Positions 10,536 to 19,211 of a DNA stretch of 64,000 nt are shown here, one piece after another. A program made the position numbers and the translations under genes. The number at the start of each line of letters is the position of its first letter. Position 1 is the first letter of the stretch. The stretch is from Rossellomorea vietnamensis. Lineage in GTDB: Bacteria; Bacillota; Bacilli; Bacillales; Bacillaceae_B. The DNA lies in the NCBI RefSeq assembly GCF_025398035.1, contig NZ_CP104558.1:4288001-4352000 (forward strand), given 5' to 3'. The notes below the pieces were generated by a model. The model was not told the DNA's origin, did no database searches, and saw only the letters and a program-made list of their open reading frames with translations.

Positions 10536-10943
10536 CTAACCCTCCCTCGGACCGCCACTCATGTTGACACCAAGGATTCCACCCATCATGGCGGTCAGGA
10601 TATAACAGCCGTGATAGATGAGCTGTTCCATTGAAAACAGGCTGTCGTATCCCAGGTATTGAAATAAGAAAATGACGAGGGTATAAATGAGCCCTGTCGA
10701 ACCTCCAAGCACCCAGCCTTTTGTCTTTCCTTTTCCACCTGACATAAATCCACCGACAAATAAAGAAAGAAATGAAACGATCGTGACAAACAGCGTGATG
10801 GAGCTTTCAGTAAGTTCGGTAAACCGGAGAAGCAATGAGAATAATAAACTTGCGGCAATCGCTATGACAAATATGGTGGTCGTCCCGTAAAGGACGGCAC
10901 CACCCATTTTTTTCGCTTCTATGACGGTCCTCTCCCTTCTCAA
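10536..10943 (-). CDS. yrzE: TIGR04086-family membrane protein (YrzE-like)
   Basis: The 135-aa frame encodes four hydrophobic segments and the conserved YG...S pattern near the N-terminus of this family. Function is unknown. Its position, opposite in direction between yajC and the DUF421 gene, matches yrzE. The start is uncertain: TTG 10943 has no ribosome site, whereas gggagagg stands 6 nt before an ATA codon at 10922. ATG 10907 has no ribosome site either. Confidence 0.75.
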   Translation of the reverse strand: MRRERTVIEAKKMGGAVLYGTTTIFVIAIAASLLFSLLLRFTELTESSITLFVTIVSFLSLFVGGFMSGGKGKTKGWVLGGSTGLIYTLVIFLFQYLGYDSLFSMEQLIYHGCYILTAMMGGILGVNMSGGPREG

Positions 10944-11067
10944 TCGATAATTTTATTCCGTATTAGTACAAGCATATTCATGGCAATGGTAAAAAAGACT
11001 AGAAATTTTATGTGGTCAAGCCTCATAGACTAGTATGAAACTTCCTGGAAATGGAGGGGCTGTGACC

Positions 11068-12363
11068 ATGTCTCCGATGATGGTATTGATTGTGTTCGTT
11101 TCGGTTTACATTCTATTGATGTCAGAAAAATGGAATCGCGTCCTGGCCGCCATGGCCGGTGGGGTCGCCATGCTCTTGATCGGGGCTTTTCCCATCGAGA
11201 AGGCGCTTTTTACGTATATCGACTGGAAAACCATCACGCTTCTGTTTTCCATGATGCTGATTGTCACCATCACAAGCAAAACGGGGATATTTGAGTTTAT
11301 CGCCATCCGGATCGCTCAATGGGTGAACGGGAACGGGCTCGCGCTCCTGGTCCTGTTTTCATCCCTGGCGGCGGCGGGCTCCGCGTTTTTAGCTAACGTC
11401 ACAATCGCTATGCTGCTCGTTCCGATCTTGTTCAAATTGACCAGGCTCCTTGAACTTCCGCCCATCCCCTACTTGATCATGACGATCCTTGCATGTAACA
11501 TCGGCGGGACGGCAACCCTTATAGGTGACCCTCCCAACATGATGATCGGCCAGGCAGTAAAGCACTTTACATTCAATAGCTTCCTTGAAAATCTGTTACC
11601 GGTTGTTCTGATGGTTTACGCAGTGACGCTTTTGATCATGTGTGTGGTATACAAGGAAGTGCTCCACGTGAAAGAAGACAGGAAACTGCTTCTGAAAGGG
11701 ATCAAGCCCGAGGAATATTTAAAGAGGGACAGCGGGCTCTTTCAGTCTTTGTTTGTACTTGCCCTCGTATTGGTGGGCTTTTCCGTGTATCCGGTGTTCC
11801 ATCTGGATGTGACGACGGTATCCCTTGCCGGTGCAGTTCTCCTTATGCTGCTCCTTGAGAAAATGTATCCTCCTGAAAAGATTTTGAGAGAGGTGGAATG
11901 GGGGACACTCTTTTTCTTTATGGGCCTATTCCTCCTGGTCGGAGGGATTGAAGAAGCGGGATTCATAGATGAAATCGCACGTGAAATACTGAGGGCGACG
12001 GATGGGGATATGAAGAAAACGGCCTTTGTGATCCTGTGGGGAACAGGCTTATTGTCATCTGTTGTCGATAATATTCCGTTTGTGGCAGCCATGATTCCGG
12101 TCATTCAGGAATTCGGTGAATTCGGGATGGTCAATATGGACCCCTTATGGTGGTCATTGGCCCTGGGTGCATGCCTTGGTGGGAATGGTACACTTCTCGG
12201 CTCTTCTTCCAATCTGGTCATAGCAGGACTCGCGTCGAAGGAAAATGTACATATCAAATTTCACCAGTACTTACTGATTGGTGTTCCCGTCACCGTCATT
12301 TCCCTTGCTGTGTCCACCATATACGTATACTTTAAATACATCCGGCCTTTCATGGGTGGATAA
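11068..12363 (+). CDS. ArsB/NhaD-family ion transporter
   Basis: The 431-aa membrane protein has roughly 10-12 hydrophobic segments. Family signatures are the two pseudo-symmetric loops NIGGTATLIGDPPNMMIG and LGGNGTLLGSSSNLVIAG, typical of the ion transporter superfamily members NhaD (Na+/H+), ArsB and citrate carriers. Which ion it moves cannot be told. ATG 11068 is 8 nt after ggagggg; ATG 11035 is in frame but upstream of that site. The gene is not at this place in the B. subtilis order I know, so it may be a lineage-specific insertion between yrzE and yrbG. Confidence 0.85.
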   Translation: MSPMMVLIVFVSVYILLMSEKWNRVLAAMAGGVAMLLIGAFPIEKALFTYIDWKTITLLFSMMLIVTITSKTGIFEFIAIRIAQWVNGNGLALLVLFSSLAAAGSAFLANVTIAMLLVPILFKLTRLLELPPIPYLIMTILACNIGGTATLIGDPPNMMIGQAVKHFTFNSFLENLLPVVLMVYAVTLLIMCVVYKEVLHVKEDRKLLLKGIKPEEYLKRDSGLFQSLFVLALVLVGFSVYPVFHLDVTTVSLAGAVLLMLLLEKMYPPEKILREVEWGTLFFFMGLFLLVGGIEEAGFIDEIAREILRATDGDMKKTAFVILWGTGLLSSVVDNIPFVAAMIPVIQEFGEFGMVNMDPLWWSLALGACLGGNGTLLGSSSNLVIAGLASKENVHIKFHQYLLIGVPVTVISLAVSTIYVYFKYIRPFMGG

Positions 12364-12432
12364 AAATTCCTCCGATTTATTTTCTCCTTCTGTCGATACT
12401 ACATAATGACATGTGTATGGGAGGGAAAAGTA

Positions 12433-13077
12433 GTGGAGGAATATTTTATCATCATTTTACGCACTCTTTTTCTTTACGTCATGATCATTTTCATTTTTAG
12501 AATCATGGGGAAAAGGGAAATCGGGGAACTGAGCATTCTGGATCTGGTCGTATTCATGATGATTGCCGAGATGGCGGTCATGGCCATTGAAGAACCGGAG
12601 GATCCCATCATTCATACAGTGCTGCCCATGGGGATCATCGTCCTCGTCCAAATCCTGTTTGCATGGTTTTCCCTCAGATCTAAGTCGTTCCGGGAATTAT
12701 TGGACGGAAAACCCACCGTCATTATCCATAACGGAAAAATCGACGACGAAGCCATGAAGAAACAGCGCTACAATTATGATGATCTGCTCCTTCAATTACG
12801 GGAAAAGGATATTTTCAACCTGGCAGATGTCGAATTTGCGATATTGGAGCCATCTGGAAAACTATCTGTCCTGCAGAAAGACAAAAAGACCCCGCATTCC
12901 CTGACACTGCCCCTGATCCTCGATGGACAGGTCCAAACCACCCATCTCGATATGATCGGAAAGACGTCCTTCTGGTTACGGAAAGAACTGAGAGAACGCG
13001 GATTCAAAAACGTACAGGAAATCTCCTTCTGCAGCTTCCAAAACGGACAATTTTACATTGATGAAAAAAACAAATAA
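12433..13077 (+). CDS. yrbG: DUF421 (YetF/YrbG-family) membrane protein
   Basis: The 214-aa product has three N-terminal membrane segments and a cytoplasmic DUF421 domain with the marks RIMGKREIGELSILDLVVF, ELLDGKPTVIIHNGKI and the YNYDDLLLQLREKDIFNLADVEFAILEPSG block. GTG 12433 follows ggaggg by 7 nt. Function is unknown. It precedes the convergent spoVB, as yrbG does in B. subtilis. Confidence 0.88.
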   Translation: MEEYFIIILRTLFLYVMIIFIFRIMGKREIGELSILDLVVFMMIAEMAVMAIEEPEDPIIHTVLPMGIIVLVQILFAWFSLRSKSFRELLDGKPTVIIHNGKIDDEAMKKQRYNYDDLLLQLREKDIFNLADVEFAILEPSGKLSVLQKDKKTPHSLTLPLILDGQVQTTHLDMIGKTSFWLRKELRERGFKNVQEISFCSFQNGQFYIDEKNK

Positions 13078-13113
13078 AAATACTCCTCAACCAAATGTTA
13101 AGGAGTATTTTTA
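13075..13113. terminator. Bidirectional terminator between yrbG and spoVB
   Basis: aaaaatactcct pairs with aggagtattttt, with A and T runs on either side, between two convergent genes. Confidence 0.85.
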
Positions 13114-13123
13114 TTTGGGGAGA

Positions 13124-14674
13124 CTATAGAGTGATGAATCGCCGGATGAATGGGATCCTGGCAAGGTCGTTTTTCACGATGAGCTTAAGGGTGATGGAGA
13201 GTACGGTATAAAGGGCCGTACAAGTAATGACCCCGAATAGCAATCTGAATACGGTGGACTGACCATCAAATAAGTAAAGATAAGAAAAGTGTCCCCATAC
13301 TCCGGTAATCAACAGGACTAAGACCGTCTTTACGTAATCCCGGGCATAGATCGTCATCGGGATATATTTCAGGATGGTCATGAAATGAAGCAGGGTCACG
13401 AGCAGGAACCCGGTGACGATCCCGAGAGCCGCCCCGTTGATGCCAAAAGCCGGCTGTGAAGCGAGGACAAAGATGACGCCGGTCTTCACCACGGCCCCTA
13501 TCAGGCTGTTGATCATGGCGGCCCTTGCCAGGTTCAATGCCTGCAGCACAGCCTGCAATGGCCCTTGATAATAATAAAATAAAAAGAAAGGGGCCATGAT
13601 CATCAAGAAACCTGCCCCGTTTTCATTCCCGTACATGACCTGCATGAGGGGCTTTGCATACACGTAGAGGATGACGACGGATATCCCCCCGGTGATCAAA
13701 CAGAACCTGAGGGCCTGCTGAAGCCGATGTTCGATTAAGGTGAAATTCCTTTGGGAGTTGGCTTCACTGATGGCCGGGACAAGAGATTGGGATAGTGATA
13801 GGGTCACGAATGATGGAAGAAACAGAAGGGGAAGGGCATATCCCGTCAAGGAGCCATACTGTTTCGTCGCCATCCCTGCTGCCACTCCTGCGAGGGCAAG
13901 ACTGTTCGCTACCACGATCGGTTCAAAAAACCAGGCGATCGACCCGATCATCCTGCTGCCAGTTGCCGGCAGGGCCACACTCATGAGTTCGTTGAACGTT
14001 TCCCGTCCATTTCGGATTGATTTAAAGAAATTGCGACGGATCTTGAACTTCTTCTTTACTTTAAAGCTTGCGAATAAATACAGAAGGGAAGCGAGTTCCC
14101 CAAGGACCGACGCCACCATGGCAGCGGCTGCTGCGTATTCAATCCCGTAAGGAAGGAATGTTTTGGTCAGTACGGCAATCAGGGTAATCCGGACCACCTG
14201 CTCAATGACTTGTGAATAGGCGGAAGGTTTCATGTTCTGCCTTCCCTGGAAATAGCCGCGGATGACCGACGAGATCGCTACGATCGGAATGATCGGGGCA
14301 ATGGCTACCAATGGATAGTAGATCCGGTCATCCGTAAATAAGACGTCTGTTAAATAAGGGGCGAGCAGGATGAGGGCAGGGGTGAAGATGAGGGATAGCC
14401 CCATGGTGATGGAAAGGGAGACGACCAATATTTTTTTTACCTTCCGGATATCTCCCTTTGATTCTGCTTCGGCAACGTTTTTTGAGATCGCTACAGGGAG
14501 CCCCAGTTGAGTGACGGTGATGACGAGTATGAGGGTGGGGAAAGCCATCATAAATAAGCCGACGCCTTCTTCCCCGATGAATCTGGCGACGACGATGCGG
14601 TTCACGAACCCTAATATTCTAGTTATAAAGGCGGCCATCATTAAGATCATGGTGCCTTTCAGAAATTTTGACAT
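13124..14674 (-). CDS. spoVB: Stage V sporulation protein B, MurJ/MOP-family flippase
   Basis: SpoVB is a polytopic membrane protein of the MOP/Wzx exporter class needed for spore cortex synthesis, probably moving lipid-linked precursors. ATG 14674 gives 517 aa beginning MSKFLKGTMILMMAAFITRILGF, the standard start. The longer open frame back to 14842 has no family likeness. The motif FVNRIVVARFIGEEGVGL follows the first helix, and about 14 hydrophobic segments are visible. It runs opposite to its neighbours. A weak sigma-E-like promoter is listed upstream. Confidence 0.95.
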   Translation of the reverse strand: MSKFLKGTMILMMAAFITRILGFVNRIVVARFIGEEGVGLFMMAFPTLILVITVTQLGLPVAISKNVAEAESKGDIRKVKKILVVSLSITMGLSLIFTPALILLAPYLTDVLFTDDRIYYPLVAIAPIIPIVAISSVIRGYFQGRQNMKPSAYSQVIEQVVRITLIAVLTKTFLPYGIEYAAAAAMVASVLGELASLLYLFASFKVKKKFKIRRNFFKSIRNGRETFNELMSVALPATGSRMIGSIAWFFEPIVVANSLALAGVAAGMATKQYGSLTGYALPLLFLPSFVTLSLSQSLVPAISEANSQRNFTLIEHRLQQALRFCLITGGISVVILYVYAKPLMQVMYGNENGAGFLMIMAPFFLFYYYQGPLQAVLQALNLARAAMINSLIGAVVKTGVIFVLASQPAFGINGAALGIVTGFLLVTLLHFMTILKYIPMTIYARDYVKTVLVLLITGVWGHFSYLYLFDGQSTVFRLLFGVITCTALYTVLSITLKLIVKNDLARIPFIRRFITL

Positions 14675-14718
14675 AAAATTCCCTGCCTTCTCAAAATTGG
14701 TATTATCGTTTACAATGA

Positions 14719-14748
14719 TGTATATGCATAAGGGTGGACAAAGCATGA
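14719..14748 (-). promoter_or_regulatory. Possible sigma-E-type promoter of spoVB
   Basis: On the minus strand, TCATGCT, a 15-nt spacer and CATATACA partly fit the sigma-E pattern (KMATATT / CATACNMT), about 45 bp before the start. The match is partial. Confidence 0.3.
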
Positions 14749-14799
14749 CAAGTAGTGAACAATTCGGGCTGAATATAGCCCAAATGGGGTGGACGGGGA

Positions 14800-15120
14800 A
14801 TGAAGAAAAATCAGCATCCTTACGATCGTTATTATGAATCATTAGTACCAGCGCTTGTAAGCAAAGTAGAAGAATTTGAAATTCTTGGATACGGAAAGGC
14901 AGACGCTGACCGCCTATGGTCCTACTTAACGAAAAAGAAATGGAAGAAGCCTGAAGTGGATGTAAAGTTCTTTCAGTTAGTGAGTGATGTGTTAACGGTC
15001 AAGCCCGGTGAGTATATGAGCTTTGAAACAATCGAAGCGTACAGGTCTCCCAACTGGTTTGCAGAAGTGAATGAAGAGGAGCTGAACGAGCTTCTTCGCC
15101 CGAATAAGAATGGAAAATAG
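14800..15120 (+). CDS. comN: ComN-like post-transcriptional regulator (YrzD family)
   Basis: The 106-aa soluble protein begins MKKNQHPYDRYYESLVPALVSK and contains FEILGYGKADADRLWSYLTKKKW, the family signature. In B. subtilis, ComN controls comE mRNA localisation and expression together with DivIVA; that function is transferred by family only. The ATG lies 10 or so nt behind ggggtgga. It is divergent from spoVB and next to secDF, the same setting as in B. subtilis. Confidence 0.85.
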   Translation: MKKNQHPYDRYYESLVPALVSKVEEFEILGYGKADADRLWSYLTKKKWKKPEVDVKFFQLVSDVLTVKPGEYMSFETIEAYRSPNWFAEVNEEELNELLRPNKNGK

Positions 15121-15132
15121 CCCGAAAAGAAA

Positions 15133-15161
15133 TTGACACTCATTTCTTTCTCATAGATAAT
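15133..15161 (+). promoter_or_regulatory. Sigma-A promoter of secDF
   Basis: TTGACA (15133-15138), a 17-nt spacer and GATAAT (15156-15161). It lies 90 bp before secDF. Confidence 0.75.
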
Positions 15162-15250
15162 GAGAAAGGTGAAGTTTTCAGGAATTATATTACTTTTTGA
15201 AGCACATAGTTCGTATGGTTTTTTAAAACGGCAAGGAGGATCTATACATA

Positions 15251-17515
15251 ATGGTAAAGCGTGGCCGAATCATTGCCTTCTTTATACTTGTGGTATTGCT
15301 TGCAGGTACTATGGGAGGCACAACGAAGAGTATTGTAGATAACATTAAACTGGGATTGGACCTGCAGGGCGGATTTGAAGTTCTTTATGAAGTTCAGCCG
15401 ATCAAAAAAGGCCAGGAAATCACGAAAGAGACCGTTGCCAATACAGCCGATGCACTCGACAGGCGTATTAACGTATTGGGTGTCAGTGAACCGAATATCC
15501 AAATCGAAGACGGGAACCGCATCCGTGTTCAACTGGCCGGTGTCGAGGACCAGAACGAAGCAAGGGAAATCCTCTCCACTCAAGCCAATCTGACGTTCCG
15601 TGACGTGAACGATAAAGTCCGTCTGGACGGATCGGATCTTGAGTCGGGATCTGCGAAACAAACGTTTGATGACAAAAATAATCCGATCGTTTCATTAAAA
15701 TTGAAAGATCGCTCGAAATTTTATGAATTAACAAAGGAAATTTCCGCCATGGCTCCTCAGAATCAGCTCGTCATCTGGCTGGATTACGAGGAAGGAAAGG
15801 ATTCATACAAAGCTGAAGTAGGAAAAGAGGATCCGAAATTCATCTCAGATCCGGCGGTGAATAAGCCAATCAACTCCGATGAAGTCATCATCGAAGGGAA
15901 CTTCACGGTTGAGCGTGCCCAGAATCTTGCGTCCCTCTTAAATGCCGGGGCACTTCCGGTCAAACTGGACGAGAAATATTCAACATCCGTGGGAGCGCAA
16001 TTCGGTCAGCAGGCACTTGACAAGACAGTGACTGCGGGGATCATCGGGATTGCAATCATTTTCTTATTCATGATTGCGTACTACCGTTTCCCGGGACTGA
16101 TCGCCACGATCACCCTTTCTGTTTACATTTACTTGATTCTGTTGATTTTCGACCTCATGAACGGGGTCCTGACCCTGCCGGGGATCGCAGCCCTCATCCT
16201 TGGGGTGGGTATGGCCGTCGATGCGAACATCATCACCTATGAACGGATCAAAGAAGAAATGCGGGTCGGGAAGCCGATACGTTCTGCATTCCAGGCAGGG
16301 AATAAATCTTCTTTCCTGACGATCCTGGATGCCAACGTAACGACAATCCTTGCAGCGGCCGTCCTCTTCTTCTATGGGACAAGTTCAGTCAAAGGATTCG
16401 CAACGATGCTGATTGTCAGTATCCTGACAAGCTTCATTACGGCGGTATGGGGTTCACGACTGTTACTCGGCCTTTGGGTGAACAGCCGTATCTTTAATAA
16501 AAAGCCGGGCTGGTTCGGGGTCAAAAAATCCGAAATCAAGGACCTGGCAGAGAACTACGATACGCTGGATCTGCCTACCCGTTTTGACCGCTTTGATTTT
16601 GCTGGACAGCGTAAGAAGTTTTTCGCGTTTTCAGCTATACTCATAACGGCGGGGATCATCATCCTGGCCATCTTCAGATTAAATCTTGGAATCGACTTTG
16701 TCAGCGGTTCACGGATGGAGATCCTCGCTGATCAAAGCTTGAAGACGGAACAGGTTCAGGACGAACTGAAGGAGATAAAATTGCCTTCAGAAGATGTCGT
16801 CATTTCAGGCGATAAAAATAATATTGCCGTCGTCCGCTATACGGATGACCTGAATAAGGACGATATCGCGAAATTGAAAGATCACTTCAACAAGCTCTAT
16901 GGTGCCGAGCCAAGTATCAGTACCGTTTCACCTGTAATCGGGAAAGAGCTTGCGCAGAACGCCATGATCGCAGTTGCCATCGCTTCTGTCGGAATCATCA
17001 TTTATGTCACGATCCGTTTCGAATGGAGAATGGCACTGGGTGCAATCCTTGCCCTCCTGCATGATGCATTCTTTATCATTGCATTCTTCAGCTTGACCAG
17101 GCTCGAAGTGGATATCACATTCATTGCAGCCGTCCTGACGATTGTCGGGTATTCAATCAATGATACGATCGTCACCTTTGACAGGCTAAGGGAGAATCTT
17201 CATAAGAAACGCCGTTTGAAGACGGATAAGGACATTGAAGAGGTAGTGAACCAGAGTATCAGACAAACGATGGGCCGTTCAGTCAATACCGTATTGACTG
17301 TCGTGTTCACGGTCATCGCACTCATGATCTTCGGAAGTGAGTCGATCCGTAACTTCTCCATCGCTTTATTGGTCGGGTTAATCTCAGGTACCTATTCTTC
17401 CGTATTCATCGCTTCCCAGGTTTGGCTCGTAATGAAGAAGAAAGAACTGAAGAAAAAAGGAACCATCAAGACTGTAAAAGAAAAGAAAACGTGGTCGGAC
17501 GAACCACAGGTATAA
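15251..17515 (+). CDS. secDF: Fused protein translocase subunit SecDF
   Basis: This 754-aa natural fusion of SecD (about residues 1-420) and SecF (about 450-754) uses the proton gradient to pull exported proteins out of SecYEG. The SecD half has LGLDLQGGFEVLYEV, the P1-type periplasmic domain and six membrane segments. The SecF half has LGIDFVSGSRMEI and GYSINDTIVTFDRLREN. Fusion of the two is usual in Bacillus. ATG 15251 follows aaggagg by 11 nt. A strong promoter lies upstream and a strong terminator downstream, so it is probably a single-gene unit. Confidence 0.97.
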   Translation: MVKRGRIIAFFILVVLLAGTMGGTTKSIVDNIKLGLDLQGGFEVLYEVQPIKKGQEITKETVANTADALDRRINVLGVSEPNIQIEDGNRIRVQLAGVEDQNEAREILSTQANLTFRDVNDKVRLDGSDLESGSAKQTFDDKNNPIVSLKLKDRSKFYELTKEISAMAPQNQLVIWLDYEEGKDSYKAEVGKEDPKFISDPAVNKPINSDEVIIEGNFTVERAQNLASLLNAGALPVKLDEKYSTSVGAQFGQQALDKTVTAGIIGIAIIFLFMIAYYRFPGLIATITLSVYIYLILLIFDLMNGVLTLPGIAALILGVGMAVDANIITYERIKEEMRVGKPIRSAFQAGNKSSFLTILDANVTTILAAAVLFFYGTSSVKGFATMLIVSILTSFITAVWGSRLLLGLWVNSRIFNKKPGWFGVKKSEIKDLAENYDTLDLPTRFDRFDFAGQRKKFFAFSAILITAGIIILAIFRLNLGIDFVSGSRMEILADQSLKTEQVQDELKEIKLPSEDVVISGDKNNIAVVRYTDDLNKDDIAKLKDHFNKLYGAEPSISTVSPVIGKELAQNAMIAVAIASVGIIIYVTIRFEWRMALGAILALLHDAFFIIAFFSLTRLEVDITFIAAVLTIVGYSINDTIVTFDRLRENLHKKRRLKTDKDIEEVVNQSIRQTMGRSVNTVLTVVFTVIALMIFGSESIRNFSIALLVGLISGTYSSVFIASQVWLVMKKKELKKKGTIKTVKEKKTWSDEPQV

Positions 17516-17526
17516 TGACGATCAAA

Positions 17527-17567
17527 AGGTCCGGGAAGTATTTCTTCCCGGACCTGTCTTTTTTTGT
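17527..17567 (+). terminator. Intrinsic terminator of secDF
   Basis: A 12-bp perfect stem aggtccgggaag/cttcccggacct with a 5-nt loop is followed by a T-rich run. Confidence 0.93.
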
Positions 17568-17619
17568 TTTTTTACCGCATTGGGTTACACTAATAGAAGT
17601 TAAAAGGGAGGCGACTCTA

Positions 17620-18546
17620 ATGAATCATGAGGATCGTTTTAAAAAAGCGGAATTCGCTGCCATGATCGGTGTGGTGGGCAATATAGTCCTGGCGGTGATA
17701 AAGTGGGCGGCAGGCATCATGGGGAACAGCCGGGCGCTGATTGCTGATGCGGTTCACTCTGCATCGGATGTAGCAGGATCCCTTGCCGTCTTTATCGGTT
17801 TACGTGCTGCCAAGCAGCCCCCCGATCAGGACCATCCTTATGGTCACGGAAAGGCGGAGTCCATTGCGGCAATCATCGTGGCCGTCCTCTTGTTCCTTGT
17901 GGGGATCGAAATTGGGAAATCATCGATTGAATCCTTTTTCCACCCTCTCACCCCGCCGACAGCGATTGCGATTTATGCCGTCATCTTCTCGATCATCGTG
18001 AAAGAAGCGATGTTTCAATACAAATATCGTTTGGGTAAAAGGTTAAAGAGTGATGCATTGATCGTGAATGCATACGAGCATCGTTCGGATGTGTTCTCTT
18101 CCATCGCAGCACTGGTCGGGATCTCGGCCTCCATCCTTGGCGGGAAGTTCGATATCGGCTGGCTTGTTTATGCGGATCCTGTTGCAGGAATATTCGTTTC
18201 CCTGCTTGTCCTCAGGATGGCTTGGCATCTGGGGGCGGAATCCATACATACGACCCTTGATCACGTCATGCATGACGAGGATGTACTGCCTTTTCGAAAA
18301 ATCGTGGAGACCGTCCCGGAAGTGAAGGAAATCAACGAGCTTCATGCAAGGGAACACGGACACTATGTGATCATCGATTTGAAAATCAGTGTCGATCCTT
18401 ACATGACGGTAGAGGAAGGTCATCGTGTCGGGAAGAGAGTCAAAGAGAAGCTTCTGAAGGAATCCAATGTGAATGATGTATTCATTCATATCAATCCATT
18501 CAATCCTGCTTCTGAAGAAAGTGATGATCAAATAGACTTAACGTAA
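17620..18546 (+). CDS. Cation diffusion facilitator family transporter
   Basis: The 308-aa CDF protein probably exports a divalent metal (Mn, Zn, Fe or Co) in exchange for protons. Metal-site motifs are HSASDVAGS in helix 2 (ADAVHSASD) and EHRSDVFSS in helix 5 (NAYEHRSD). The C-terminal cytoplasmic domain (EVKEINELHAREHGHYVIIDLKI) is the usual dimerising part. ATG 17620 follows aaagggagg; the open frame extends upstream into the secDF end but has no start with a ribosome site there. The metal cannot be named from sequence. Confidence 0.9.
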   Translation: MNHEDRFKKAEFAAMIGVVGNIVLAVIKWAAGIMGNSRALIADAVHSASDVAGSLAVFIGLRAAKQPPDQDHPYGHGKAESIAAIIVAVLLFLVGIEIGKSSIESFFHPLTPPTAIAIYAVIFSIIVKEAMFQYKYRLGKRLKSDALIVNAYEHRSDVFSSIAALVGISASILGGKFDIGWLVYADPVAGIFVSLLVLRMAWHLGAESIHTTLDHVMHDEDVLPFRKIVETVPEVKEINELHAREHGHYVIIDLKISVDPYMTVEEGHRVGKRVKEKLLKESNVNDVFIHINPFNPASEESDDQIDLT

Positions 18547-18561
18547 AGGGAGGGAAGTCTC

Positions 18562-18897
18562 ATGAAGTTTCAATGGACATTATTATTGGGTATTTTCTTT
18601 GCGCTGGTGGTTTCAATATTTGCAGTCATCAACGTCGACCCGGTCACCGTCAATTATCTGTTCGGTGAATCCGACTGGCCTCTTATATTAGTTATTCTCG
18701 GATCTGTCCTGATGGGCGGTATCATCATCGGCTCCGTTGGGCTGTTCCGGTTATTCGTCGTCCAGCGCAGGGTCAAATCCCTCGAAAAGGAAAATATGTT
18801 ATTGAGGGAACAGACAGAGGGGATGCATAAAGAAAAGACTGAAGATATCCCCTTAAAAAAACGCGCTCCGGATTCCGTAGGGGAAGTGGGAGAATAA
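18562..18897 (+). CDS. yrvD: LapA-domain (DUF1049) membrane protein, YrvD-like
   Basis: The 111-aa protein has two hydrophobic segments (TLLLGIFFALVVSIFAVI and LILVILGSVLMGGIIIGSV) flanking the motif NVDPVTVNYLFGESDWPL, then a short coiled-coil tail (VQRRVKSLEKENMLLREQ). This is the LapA/DUF1049 layout. The role in Firmicutes is unknown. It starts 15 bp after the CDF gene, and recJ is the next gene, as for yrvD. Confidence 0.85.
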   Translation: MKFQWTLLLGIFFALVVSIFAVINVDPVTVNYLFGESDWPLILVILGSVLMGGIIIGSVGLFRLFVVQRRVKSLEKENMLLREQTEGMHKEKTEDIPLKKRAPDSVGEVGE

Positions 18898-18902
18898 TTG
18901 AG

Positions 18903-18934
18903 TCTGGTGGCTTTTGCCGCCGGGCTTTTTTTGT
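18903..18934 (+). terminator. Intrinsic terminator after yrvD-like gene
   Basis: ggtggc pairs with gccgcc over a short loop, followed by a T run. Confidence 0.7.
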
Positions 18935-18966
18935 TTTGGACTGGGGCGTTTGATTGGTTTTAGATA

Positions 18967-19092
18967 AATATGTAATTCGGCTGGATTCTGTTGGATTTCG
19001 GCCGGATTTTCAACCATAACGGCTGGATAATGGCGTAAACCCGCTGGATTTTTCCCGATTTCGGCTGGTTTTTCATCAAAAACGGCTGGATT
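18967..19092. repeat. Six-unit degenerate 21-bp tandem repeat in the yrvD-recJ gap
   Basis: The 314-bp gap before recJ holds about six units of 21 bp, each with a core like CGGCTGGATTT on the plus strand. Read on the minus strand, each unit encodes a heptapeptide of the form x-P-A-x-x-x-x (for example NPAVFDE, KPAEIGK, NPAGLRH, YPAVMVE, NPAEIQQ, NPAELHI). An open frame covers it (19128 to 18853, minus), but it has no ribosome site and ends across the terminator, so I treat it as a DNA repeat and not a gene. Confidence 0.75.
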
Positions 19093-19211
19093 TCCACCCA
19101 TGGCCATATTGAAACCACGTCCACCCATCCTACATCCTCTTCACAGACTTTCATTAAGATTGAAACAACCCCCTCACTTTTGTATAATGAGTAAGGCTGA
19201 GGGGTGAACGT

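Noticed and set aside
14675..14842. N-terminal extension of SpoVB by 56 residues
   Set aside because: SpoVB proteins begin at the MSKFLKGT point; the extension covers the divergent comN promoter region and has no ribosome site.
15160..15342. 60-codon frame between comN and secDF
   Set aside because: Its start has no ribosome site, it overlaps secDF in another frame, and it begins at the -10 of the secDF promoter.
18853..19128. Minus-strand open frame of 91 codons over the 21-bp repeat
   Set aside because: No ribosome site, runs back over the yrvD terminator and into the yrvD end, and the coding-like look comes from the 21-bp period (a multiple of three).
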